Below, one piece after another: positions 23,007 through 31,911 of a stretch of DNA of 64,000 bases. The DNA is taken from contig CM074138.1 in assembly GCA_037178625.1 (NCBI GenBank), positions 1,860,001 through 1,924,000 of the forward strand, written 5' to 3'. The number at the start of each line of letters is the position of its first letter. Within the stretch, counting starts at the first letter, position 1. The notes below the pieces were generated by a model. The model did not search any database, was not told where the DNA came from, and worked only from the letters and a program-made list of their open reading frames with translations. The DNA comes from Skeletonema tropicum (taxonomy: Eukaryota > Bacillariophyta > Thalassiosirophyceae > Thalassiosirales > Thalassiosiraceae). The translations under genes were made by a program, and so were the position numbers.

Positions 23007-24767
23007 CTATATTGAAATTAATATCTTGCTCTTCGTTCGAGTCATTGCGAGTGCTGCATAGCTCGTGCATACATCGTCATCTTCGTCGCGAGATTTAGAT
23101 TCGGTGCTAGCGTCACTGGTACCTGTAGCTACAGTTCGGGCCGGACTTACTGGCGTAGCACTGGCATCCATTGACGGCGCAGTAACTTTTAGTCGTCCTG
23201 TCTTCATTCTCCTGAATGAAAACAGTTTGTGACGCAAGGATTTCTTCTTTCGATCAGTCGCTGGTTTCGCTGACTCGTCGCACCCAATCCTATTTAATTC
23301 ATTTCGCTGTTGGTTGTCCAACTCTTTGTCCTTGATCGGCAGATGAGGTTTCTTTCCGTCTGTCAACCTGTTTTCCTTTTTGTACATTGCCTTGAGCTCA
23401 CTCTGGGTAGGTGTTCTTACTAAAGCAGTGCCCGTCATGCTCTTGTTCCAAGATTCACTCTTCTTCAAATCGTCTACAGCTGCCACCTCACTCTGTTTGC
23501 TTCTTGTTCTGTCCAAGCGTTCCTTTACCACATCTGATTCTTTCGCGTTGGTTTCCCCCTCGATTGCCTTAGCGTCCTCGCCCTGAGAAGATTGTTTATT
23601 ATCATTGCTTCGAAACCATGGAGCAGAACAAATATTATGTATCAAGTAAAAAGCTTTGTTGCTTGCTGATTCATCTTCTCTTCCATGATCATCTTCCACC
23701 AAGTAATTCGGCTCTGCAAGAAGAGGAGGCCTCTCCAGCGCAGCCATTTCATATTCAGTAGAACCACTCATTATTGTCTCCCCTCTGGAGGATTCACTCA
23801 AGAGCGTTCCTGCCAATGTTGAATCTTCACGAGTGTACCCACTTAACACCGTGTCCCCCAATGTCACATCTTCACGAGTGAATCCACTTAATACCGTGCC
23901 CTCCAGTGTCACATCTTCACGAGTGAATCCACTCAACACCGTGCCCTCCAGTGTCACATCTTCACTAGTGCTCCCCTCCCTCCGTGTCGAAAGTTTCCGT
24001 CCGTTCTTCTTGTTGTAAGACCTTCGTTTCCTAGTGCCATGTTTGCTTATTTCATCTCTTACATTTCCTAGGCAGATTTTTTGTTGCCTCTCAAATAACC
24101 CACACAACTCGCCTAGTGTACAGTCTTCCCCTTCCCCGTCACTGTAGCAAGTACCCGACAAAGTGCTGTTGTCCATTCCGTCGTCAATGTGCAAAGTAGT
24201 GCCCTTACCGTCCACTTCTTCTCTATCCTTCAAATCAGATCTTTGCCAATATGATTTTTGCATTTCCTTCGTGCGTCGTCTCCGCTTAATGTCGGCAACC
24301 ATATTGGCAAAATAATCATCATCATCGAAGCGTGATGGATTATCCTGCATAGAGGTACCTGTTAATTTATCTCCGGCTTCGATCCCCGATGAGAGTGCAT
24401 GAATCTTCGCCGTTGCCAAGTGATCAGCACCGCCCCCTGCATGTTTGTTTTCACCAACAGAATATCTTGTAACTGGATCCGGATTGGATGGCATATCCAT
24501 AAATTTGCCAACATCGCTCCTCATGCTATCATCCGATGATGACCTACGCCGATTAATTGTGTTTGTACTGAGGGCTTCTTCGACACCTCGCAGTGCTTTT
24601 TGCATCTTTTCAAATGTATCACGATCTTCGGATGCATAGTTTCTTCTTTGGAGACAAACTTCTAAACTGTCGACGCTTTCGTTGCCATCGTTATCATTTG
24701 CAACCAAATCAACCGGCTGCGGCTGAGAGGTAGAGAATCGCGGCCGCTCACCGCCTCGCTTTATCAT
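23007..24767 (-). CDS. Uncharacterised disordered protein with 15-residue repeats (586 aa)
   Basis: A single long open frame from MIKRGGERPRFSTSQPQPVD to a stop at 23007. It is hydrophilic throughout, rich in Ser, Asp, Glu, Lys and Arg, with no hydrophobic segment or signal peptide. Basic clusters (IKRRRRTKEMQK, KHGTRKRRSYNKKNGRK, DRKKKSLRHKLFSFRRMK) could be nuclear-localisation or nucleic-acid-contact regions. Near the middle, four adjacent repeats of about 15 residues occur (EDVTLEGTVLSGFTR type), encoded at about 23806-23985. I recognise no domain. The length of the frame with no stops and a non-simple composition supports a real gene. No intron is evident. Confidence 0.7.
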   Translation of the reverse strand: MIKRGGERPRFSTSQPQPVDLVANDNDGNESVDSLEVCLQRRNYASEDRDTFEKMQKALRGVEEALSTNTINRRRSSSDDSMRSDVGKFMDMPSNPDPVTRYSVGENKHAGGGADHLATAKIHALSSGIEAGDKLTGTSMQDNPSRFDDDDYFANMVADIKRRRRTKEMQKSYWQRSDLKDREEVDGKGTTLHIDDGMDNSTLSGTCYSDGEGEDCTLGELCGLFERQQKICLGNVRDEISKHGTRKRRSYNKKNGRKLSTRREGSTSEDVTLEGTVLSGFTREDVTLEGTVLSGFTREDVTLGDTVLSGYTREDSTLAGTLLSESSRGETIMSGSTEYEMAALERPPLLAEPNYLVEDDHGREDESASNKAFYLIHNICSAPWFRSNDNKQSSQGEDAKAIEGETNAKESDVVKERLDRTRSKQSEVAAVDDLKKSESWNKSMTGTALVRTPTQSELKAMYKKENRLTDGKKPHLPIKDKELDNQQRNELNRIGCDESAKPATDRKKKSLRHKLFSFRRMKTGRLKVTAPSMDASATPVSPARTVATGTSDASTESKSRDEDDDVCTSYAALAMTRTKSKILISI

Positions 24768-24830
24768 TTTGTCCTTAGAACCAATAGAGCTCTAAAGAGA
24801 GTTCGCTATGCATACCAACGAGGAACGAGG

Positions 24831-25770
24831 TGTTGATGAATGCTTTTGCCAACTAACGTAGATAACCGGTTATCTACGTTAGTTGGCAAAAGCATTCATC
24901 AACATAATGAAAGTCGCTAGCGCCGAGATGACTGTCAGTGCAGTCCAGAACCTCGTGTTCGCATAGCGTAATATAGCCTACGCATTACAAGCCTGACTGC
25001 ACTATCAAGTGACAGTCATCTCTAGCCGATTATCTACATTAGATGGAGCATTCTAATGTTGCCCCTGGTGTTCAATATTATCACCATCCCCCCATCAGAC
25101 CACAGGCTACTGGCTGGCTACTGATGGCTCTTACTACTCTGGCTCTTACGTGCGCGGAGGTAGAGTACCTGACTCGGGGCTCGAACTAGCGACTTTCATT
25201 ATGTTGATGAATGCTTTTGCCAACAAACGTAGATAACCGCACGTAGGTAGAGTACCTGACTCGGGGCTCGAACTAGCGACTTTCATTTTATGTTGATGAA
25301 TGCTTTTGCCAACTAACGTAGATAACCGGTTATCTACGTTAGTTGGCAAAAGCATTCATCAACACGGTTATCTACGTTAGTTGGCAAAAGCATTCATCAA
25401 CATAATGAAAGTCGCTAGTTCGAGCCCCGAGTCAGGTACTCTACCTCCGCGCACGTAAGAGCCAGAGTAGTAAGAGCCATCAGTAGCCAGCCAGTAGCCT
25501 GTGGTCTGATGGGGGGATGGTGATAATATTGAACACCAGGGGCAACATTAGAATGCTCCATCTAATGGAGATAATCGGCTAGAGATGACTGTCACTTGAT
25601 AGTGCAGTCAGGCTTGTAATGCTTAGAAGCATACGCTCAGCGAACACGAGGTTCTGGACTGCACGACAGTCATCTCGGCGCTAGCGACTTTCATTATGTT
25701 GATGAATGCTTTTGCCAACTAATGTAGATAACCGGTTATCTACGTTAGTTGGCAAAAGCATTCATCAACA
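24831..25770. mobile_element. Nested-palindrome foldback element, 940 bp, with 5-bp target duplication
   Basis: Each end is itself a 74-bp palindrome (24831-24904 and 25697-25770) whose outer arm starts tgttgatgaatgcttttgcc. A third full copy lies near the centre (25291-25364), with extra half copies at about 25192 and 25366. The whole element is also an inverted repeat: about 24868-25215 pairs with 25386-25733, including atgactgtca and ctcgaactagcgactttcat blocks. CGAGG flanks it on both sides (24826-24830, 25771-25775), consistent with a 5-bp target duplication. No coding region is credible inside, so any movement would depend on another element's enzyme. It lies about 60 bp upstream of the start of the 586-aa gene. 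Confidence 0.88.
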
Positions 25771-25775
25771 CGAGG

Positions 25776-26566
25776 GACGAACAAACAGTGCCGTAGCGGG
25801 GAGTGCCACTCTTGAAAGAGTCACTAAACAAGAGTGAGACGAAAGCTCTCTCTCGACCGACAAGACGCGAAGAGAAGACAGATAGAAACCAGAAAACCCA
25901 CAAGACAGCCGAAGGCCAAGGCCATACTTATTCCTACGCAGACTTGAGGGGTTCTTAAAAATTAGTTCTCAATATTAAGATTTGGTCAAACACGAGAAGG
26001 AATCTGTTTCCACTGTTCATTTTTCATCTCAGTCGGCGCGCTTCCGCCGGCAGAAGAGTCTATCTCGGGAATGAGTATGGTTGCTGGGCTGGTTGGGTAG
26101 GTAGTAAGTATTTTCCGACGTGGGGGGTGTTGAGTTTGAATCAAGGGAGCCGTTGAAGTTGAATATTGGACAATAAATCATCAATTTAATTTTCCCTTGT
26201 GCTTGTGATGCTGTCGACCAACCCTCACACTCACATCACCAGCGGCAAAGAACTTTTCACTCCACTCAACACTGCCAAACTACGTGCAAACAACCATTTA
26301 GAAAATTATAGTATCATGGGCAATCGTGGTTGGAGGAGGGAGGATGAGTTGAGACGAGGTGAGACCAGGAATGGTGGAATCCCAGAGAATGTGAATCGTA
26401 GCGATACTGTAGAAAATACATTGCAAAAGGTGTTGCAGAGGTCCTACAATGGTATTAACGTGTGTTCTAAACCTTTCAACAGGCTTGCATCACTGCATTT
26501 TGCTCTTTGATCTGCTTGCATCACTGCGTTTTGCTCTTTGATCTGCTTGAATTGCACCCCTTATTT
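25776..26566. other. Intergenic, no firm gene
   Basis: No supported gene. A short duplicated phrase (cttgcatcactgcgttttgc type) occurs at about 26483 and 26515. Confidence 0.35.
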
Positions 26567-26903
26567 TAGCGTGTCCCAGCAGTGGCTAGGATTCATACTT
26601 TCCCACGTAGGATTCCCACCTCGGAAAGGTGGTGGGAAAGTAGGAATCCTAGCCGTCAAAATTTGCTTCTGTGTTGGTTCCCACTTTCCGAGGGCCTGCG
26701 CGATACTCTCCGCAAAAAATCAAAAAATGCGTGGGATTCTGAGGTGGGAAAGTGGGAAAGTAGAATCCTACGTCTACGTGGGATTCTGGGATGGACGTAG
26801 GATTCTGATTTTCAGAATCCCATGTCGGCGTGGGATTCTGGGGTGGATTCTGGGGTGGGAAAGTGGGAATTTGGGGGTGGGAAAGTGGTGCTGGGACACG
26901 CTA
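26567..26903. mobile_element. MITE-like element, 337 bp, 15-bp TIRs
   Basis: tagcgtgtcccagca at 26567-26581 is the exact reverse complement of 26889-26903. Inside are internal inverted and direct repeats of ggattc and gtgggaaagt phrases (for example actttcccacgtaggattcc). It has no coding capacity. The flanks do not give a clear target duplication. A related core fragment lies near 21490. Confidence 0.75.
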
Positions 26904-27643
26904 TTCCCTCAAAATTCGGCAACGTTTTTGTGCTGTTTCTTACAAATATACGGTCACGGTGGTGGTGCAAATACGGTCACGCACGGAGGGGTGTAAATAC
27001 GGTCACTTCAAGTCACGAGGTTCAACGTTACTCGTCTATCGTGTATAGAGAAGCCAATCTCGTAGCAGGGTGGCTAGACTTCAATTAGATAATGAAATAA
27101 TATTTATCGAAGAAGAATAACAATAAGAGTAGTAGTCTGCATCCTCTAAGTAGCAGCTGTGATGCAGCTGCTACCCAGAGCCATCCAGAGCACGCGAACT
27201 TTCCTCCTTCTTTTCTCCTTCTTTTTCGCCCCCAAAATCGACGAAGGAAACAGGACGAAAAAAATGCCCAAAATAAAATTCCAGTCAGCTCTAGAGAGTA
27301 GAGCTAGATCAACCTGTTTTCTTAAAAAGTCGATTTCTTAAATTATTTTCTCCCCTCTACTGCCTACTTACTGCCACTTCGCTTCAGAAGCTTTCAAAGA
27401 GTCTTGTGAGTTGGAGAACGTCTTTTGATGAATACCAATGATTCTCTTTTAAACATTGGAATTAGTAATATAATTTTTAAGTGTTTTGAACTCAGAATTG
27501 AGGGCTACTAGCTGGCAACTGATCATGGCTGTACCTGGCTACCATTGCATCATTTTTTTGCTTGTTTCACAATATCAACACGAACAGGAAGCGCAGACAG
27601 AAAGATAATTGAATGGCTGATAGACTTCATGCAAGGAGACAAG
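26904..27643. other. Intergenic, no firm gene
   Basis: Between 26950 and 27010 the phrase atacggtcac occurs three times at irregular spacing. The rest is AT-rich with no supported gene. Confidence 0.35.
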
Positions 27644-28102
27644 ATGTACATCCCAGGCTTAATCTTAGCTGTAGCTTTCGCACTTCCCTTCCGCTTCCTG
27701 CCGCTGAATAGTTCTCCAGCTCCTGTTGTGGAGGACGCTTCAGATCGACCACATCAACGAGCCCTCAGAGCCAACACTGACGGATTTCACGCAAGCAATG
27801 TCATGGCATCCTATAATGAAGCGCTACGTATTCCAAAATGTAGCTCCGAAGGTTCATCATGTGATACAGGAAATCTTGTCAGTGGCCGTGGAAATATTCA
27901 TCCGGAGCCCAATTTTCCAAACACATTGGGAAACTGCAGTGACGGCAGAGGAGGTGGACCATATGATGAATTTGTTGAGCGGATGCGGATTGTTGTCAGC
28001 TCTGAATCGGGAGGATATATGATGGAAATGGAAAATGAGCGTGCACGCATCACTGCATTTGTGAATTGCTGGCCGGATCCGGATGGTTATGCAAAAAAAT
28101 AG
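27644..28102 (+). pseudogene. Truncated copy of the DUF839/PhoX-like secreted protein (5' part only)
   Basis: Starts MYIPGLILAVAFALPFRFLP, a likely signal peptide. It then follows the N-terminus of the gene at 28602 almost residue for residue (NVMASYNEALRIPKCS, CDTGNLVSGRGNIHPEPNFP, ARITAFVNCWP). It stops after YAKK at 28102, where the longer copy continues KDYVYFYYVSNGG. The catalytic-type DUF839 part is absent. It is a partial tandem duplicate, now either a pseudogene or a short secreted protein of about 152 residues. A small palindromic element lies between it and the longer copy. Confidence 0.75.
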
Positions 28103-28240
28103 AAAATGGCACTACCACTACGCAGCGAGTATATGGCCAAAATGCACCAAACTAACGGCCAGTCATGAGGGGGTTAGGTGCGTTTCTGGAGCAATATCCC
28201 ACTATTCTGAAACCTTCCGAATTCGGAAGGTGTCAAGGAT

Positions 28241-28407
28241 ATAGCGCATTTTCTCGATAATCAAATAGCGCGAGGTTGATGTAAGTGATTCCTACGGACG
28301 TAAGGTATCTCTTTCTCAATTGTGAGAGAAAAGGGGACTTACGTCCGTAGGAATTCGATACATAAACCTCGCGCCATTTCATTACATATATCGAGAAAAT
28401 GCGCTAT
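28241..28407. mobile_element. Small palindromic MITE-like element, 167 bp
   Basis: atagcgcattttctcga (28241-28257) is the exact reverse complement of 28391-28407. Inner parts also pair imperfectly (gcgcgaggtt with aacctcgcgc; tcctacggacgtaag with cttacgtccgtagga). GAT directly flanks both ends, a possible 3-bp target duplication. It lies between the two copies of the DUF839/PhoX-like gene. Confidence 0.8.
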
Positions 28408-28601
28408 GATTACGGCGCGCAACTATCATGGACATCGACATCGATCATTTGTCGGCATCATTTTTTTTGCTCTCTCTCAGAGCGCTAAGTGCAACAGTGT
28501 TTTCACAACATATCAACGCCAAGAGGTAGCAGTAGCACAACTCACAGAAAGATCATTGCATTGAGTGACTGATAGACTTCATACAAGGAGATAAGGATAA
28601 G

Positions 28602-30564
28602 ATGTACATCCCAAGCTTTAAATTAGCTTCAGCTTTAGCTCTAGCGCTTCCGCTTCATAGTTCTCCTGCTCCTGTTGTGGAGGACGCTTCAGATCGACCA
28701 CGTCAACGAGCCCTCAGAGCCGACACTGACAGATTCCGCTCAAGCAATGTCATGGCATCCTATAATGAAGCGCTACGGATTCCAAAATGTAGCACCGAAG
28801 GTTCATCATGTGATACTGGGAATCTTGTCAGCGGCCGTGGAAATATTCATCCGGAGCCCAATTTTCCAAACACATTGGGCGGGACCTGCGTTGACAGCAC
28901 GAGTGGTGGACCAGATGATGAATCTGTCGATCGAATTGTTGTCAGCTCTGAATCGGGAGGATATATGATGGAAAATGAGCGTGCACGCATCACTGCATTT
29001 GTGAATTGCTGGCCGGAGGGTTTTGCAAAAGACTATGTGTATTTTTACTACGTGAGCAATGGAGGCGCCAATTCTAACTGGAACTTTATCGAGCGGATTC
29101 AATGTACAGGTGGGGGGAAACAAATCATGCAGTGCGTGTTAGTATTCGACACATTGACAATCATATGACAAGCAATACCGGCGTTTGCGGTGTTGGACCA
29201 TTTGATGATAATGATGATATTGCGTTCACAGTTGCGGCAACTACTCGTACAGAAACTTCTGGACCTACACCTACAGCAGCTTCGCCTGATTCATCCACAT
29301 CTTCGCCTTCGATCTCTCCTTCGACACCACGCCCAACACGAGCACGAACATTATCTCCAACAAATTCACCTTTTGTTCTCCTCAGCTACGGAGAATCACT
29401 TGTTACTGATCCAAATCTTGACATTCAGATTAGCGACGGGTTGACTGCCAAACTCATCGCTCGAGCTGGATCAAGGGTCAATTTGGCGAATGGTGGTCAA
29501 TCCAGCCGTGCTTATCACATAAAAATGGATGGAGCTGGTGTCACGCCACTTACTGGCGGTGGGTATGCGTATGTGTCTAACAGTGAAGATTATGATGGAA
29601 AAGCAGGAGTTCACGCACTCTATTTTAGCGAAGATGGAGAGATTACGAGTTACAAGACTCTCTTGAGTGGAACAACGTGGAACTGTGGAGGTAAGGGGGT
29701 TGAAGCAGAGATATTTTCTGTGGCCTACGCCTATGTAAAATGTTTGCCATACCTAATCCGCTCATCTCTTCCTTTCTTGTTTCACGATTTAAGGTGGGCT
29801 AAGCCCTTGGAATACGTGGATCTCGTGTGAGGAACATGATAGAGGTCAGTGTTGGCAAGTCGAGCCTGACCCAAACAAACCGAATCACTACTCACCAAGA
29901 GCAACTTTGTTAGGTGGCCCAAGCGGAGGTAACTATGAGTCGGTCGCAGTAGACAATACAAACCCAAACAAGCCAATCTTTTTCACAACTGAAGATAATA
30001 GTAGTGGGGAGCTTCGTCGCTTTGAGGCAGATGGCAGTGGCTGGGATGCCCTACATGTAGGAGGACAAACGACTTACCTTCAATTTCTTGACGAAAACAA
30101 ATTCCAGTGGACTACTAGTCTGAGCTCTGGACAAAAATCAGCTAAGAATTATTATCCAAACTCTGAGGGGATAGCCTACCACAATTCAACTCTTTACTTT
30201 GTATCCAAAGTAACGAGGAGACTTTACATCCTGAACCTAACAGACAAAACATACACTTCAGAGCACACAGGATCAAGCTGGGTTGGTCAAGGTTCATTCA
30301 ACTCTCAGCCAGATCAGATTATTGGAAATGACATGGACAAGTGCAAATTTATCTACTTCACAGAAGACGGTGGTGATGCACCTGGAGTGCATGTTAGAGA
30401 TAGTGAAGGCAAGTATTACACGATGATACGAGCTATACCGGGTGGAAGATATGCAGGTGATGAGACTGTGGGACTTGCATTCAGCCCTGACAGACGGAAG
30501 TTCAATTCAGGACGCTGGAGTATTGATGGAAGTAACTCGTGACGATGGTCGAGTGTTTAATTGA
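28602..30564 (+). CDS. DUF839/PhoX-like secreted protein; one intron, two single-base frame breaks
   Basis: Signal-like start MYIPSFKLASALALALPLHS, then an N-terminal region of about 150 residues, a Ser/Thr/Pro-rich linker (TPTAASPDSSTSSPSISPST) and the DUF839 domain. Domain landmarks are GGGLSPWNTWISCEE across the intron, LGGPSGGNYESVAVD, FFTTEDNSSGELRRFE, YYPNSEGIAYHN, QPDQIIGND, IYFTEDGGDAPGVHVRD and GDETVGLAFSPD. The intron 29691-29793 joins in phase. The frame slips by one base at the G6 run near 29112 and again near 30500; past the second slip the expected ending (IQDAGVLMEVTRDDGRVFN) reads to a stop at 30564. PhoX-type proteins are Ca/Fe-dependent alkaline phosphatases, but DUF839 members in diatoms are more diverse and activity is not shown. 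The slips mean either a recent pseudogene or sequence errors. Confidence 0.7.
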
Positions 30565-31033
30565 GCTGTTGGATGCAGGAAGAATGATGATTGGTAAAGG
30601 CTAAAGTAATGGCGGAAATTGGAATTTGGGAGCCCGGATTCGCGACGTGATCCATCTCTCCTGCCTCCTGCATCTTCATAGCAGAGAGCCGTTTTGTTAA
30701 AGTTTAGCTATCTCTTTCCCTCTACTCATATAGCAGTCATTTGATCTGGTGCGATTTCATCTTCAGACGTACTGAATCTCCTGCTCTTTCTCCGCCAATA
30801 CTGAATCTCCTACTCTTTCTCCGTCAAGGTCAATGTTTCTCTCTATTGAAGGGAAGGTGCTAATTCCAAGAAAGTCCACAGGTTTACGATTTAAATGACT
30901 CAACTCACCATCAAGGCCAGAAGATGATTTCTTCACCTTGATTGTTTCTACTTTATGAACACGACGTCCAGGATAAATCCTTTGAGAGGCCCTCTCATAA
31001 TGTACTTGTCTTCATCTTTAGCCGCAATATAAT
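30565..31033. other. Intergenic, nothing recognised
   Basis: A short duplicated phrase (actgaatctcctgctctttc) occurs at about 30770 and 30799. No supported gene. Confidence 0.35.
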
Positions 31034-31330
31034 CTAAGAGTTGATAAGATGAGAATGCCTGCGAACGTGACACACATTGCAAATGGCAATACCCAGAGCT
31101 ACGTCGGCAGGAACACGACCACTCTCTTCGTCTTCGTCTTTGGAGAGGCAAACCAGCATCATCGGGACCTTCGCCTCTTGCCAGATCCAGCAAGATGGGC
31201 GATCCAATTGTAAGGGTTTATTTGTGGAGATACATCCCTTGCAACGACGCTGGTATTCCTGTTGCTGCCATTGCTTCTTGCTGAAGTCATCCCTTGATAG
31301 CTTTTTGCAACATGCACCACAAATCTTCAT
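31034..31330 (-). CDS. Small Stc1-like zinc-binding protein (98 aa)
   Basis: Starts MKICGACCKKLSRDDFSKKQ, continuing WQQQEYQRRCKGCI. The spacing C-x2-C ... F-SKKQW ... RRCK-x2-C is that of a zinc-ribbon-like module I know as a frequent N-terminal unit of diatom proteins, and it resembles the Stc1 domain. After residue 35 the sequence is not recognisable, although it has further Cys and His residues (CNVCHVRRHSH). It may be a truncated member of a longer family, since family members usually continue into other domains. Function unknown. Confidence 0.5.
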   Translation of the reverse strand: MKICGACCKKLSRDDFSKKQWQQQEYQRRCKGCISTNKPLQLDRPSCWIWQEAKVPMMLVCLSKDEDEESGRVPADVALGIAICNVCHVRRHSHLINS

Positions 31331-31515
31331 TTCGACTACGTTTAGGTATCCCTGCCAATGCCGATTGATGCTCTACTTCTAACCAAATGAGATGCTTATT
31401 GCATTCAACATGTAAAAGTGGACAGATTAGCAGGAAGTACCATAGCATTCTCTTTGCTTCAGTTTGCCCCTTGATGTCGGTGACTACAGCCATTGCATGC
31501 TATATATGCTGTTGG

Positions 31516-31552
31516 CACACTCTTTGTGACATACCCTATTTATTTACCTTTG
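31516..31552. mobile_element. Solo end of a hAT-like element
   Basis: About 35 bases (cacactctttgtgacatacc followed by ctatttatttacctttgg) match the reverse complement of the left end of the 773-bp element at 48878, with two or three differences. No matching second end was found nearby, so this is a truncated or decayed relative. Confidence 0.65.
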
Positions 31553-31667
31553 GCTGAGATTGGTTAGTTGTCTAGAGTTTGTCGCTAAAGAATTCCGCCA
31601 CCAGAATGAGTGGCTTGTTCGACATCAAAGTGCCATCGGCATCGCCTGAGGCGAGGATGTCTTCTCA

Positions 31668-31898
31668 TTGGAGGAGGATGATAAAAGCTGTTACTGTGTT
31701 GGTGTAGAATACGAAAAGCGACGACTGCCCCACGAAGAGGCTGAGACTGAGGCGAAGAAGATGAACTTGGAATTGATTGACAATTCAGCAGTGTGGATAA
31801 AATCGAATTATGAGATTAGAGCTATGATGTTAAAATGCCGTGAAACAACAAGATCTAGAGGCAGCACTCTAGTCACGTCACATCATCAAAACCTCTAA
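31668..31898 (+). pseudogene. Possible small-GTPase C-terminal fragment (weak)
   Basis: The frame reads VGVEYEKRRLPHEEAETEAK and then KMNLELIDNSAVWIKSNYEI. The order resembles the Rab/Ras region 'VGNKxDLxxKRxVxxEEAxxxAxxxxLxxxETSAkt..NV'. The key NKxD and ETSAK motifs are degenerate, and no G1-G3 motifs were found upstream. Presented as a weak lead only. Confidence 0.2.
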
Positions 31899-31911
31899 CT
31901 TCTCAACCAAC

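Noticed and set aside
25146..25355. Minus-strand open frame within the foldback element
   Set aside because: It reads through duplicated palindromic units and simply repeats itself; not credible as a gene.
26950..27010. Telomere-like or regulatory array of atacggtcac
   Set aside because: Only three irregularly spaced copies; not a telomere-type repeat.
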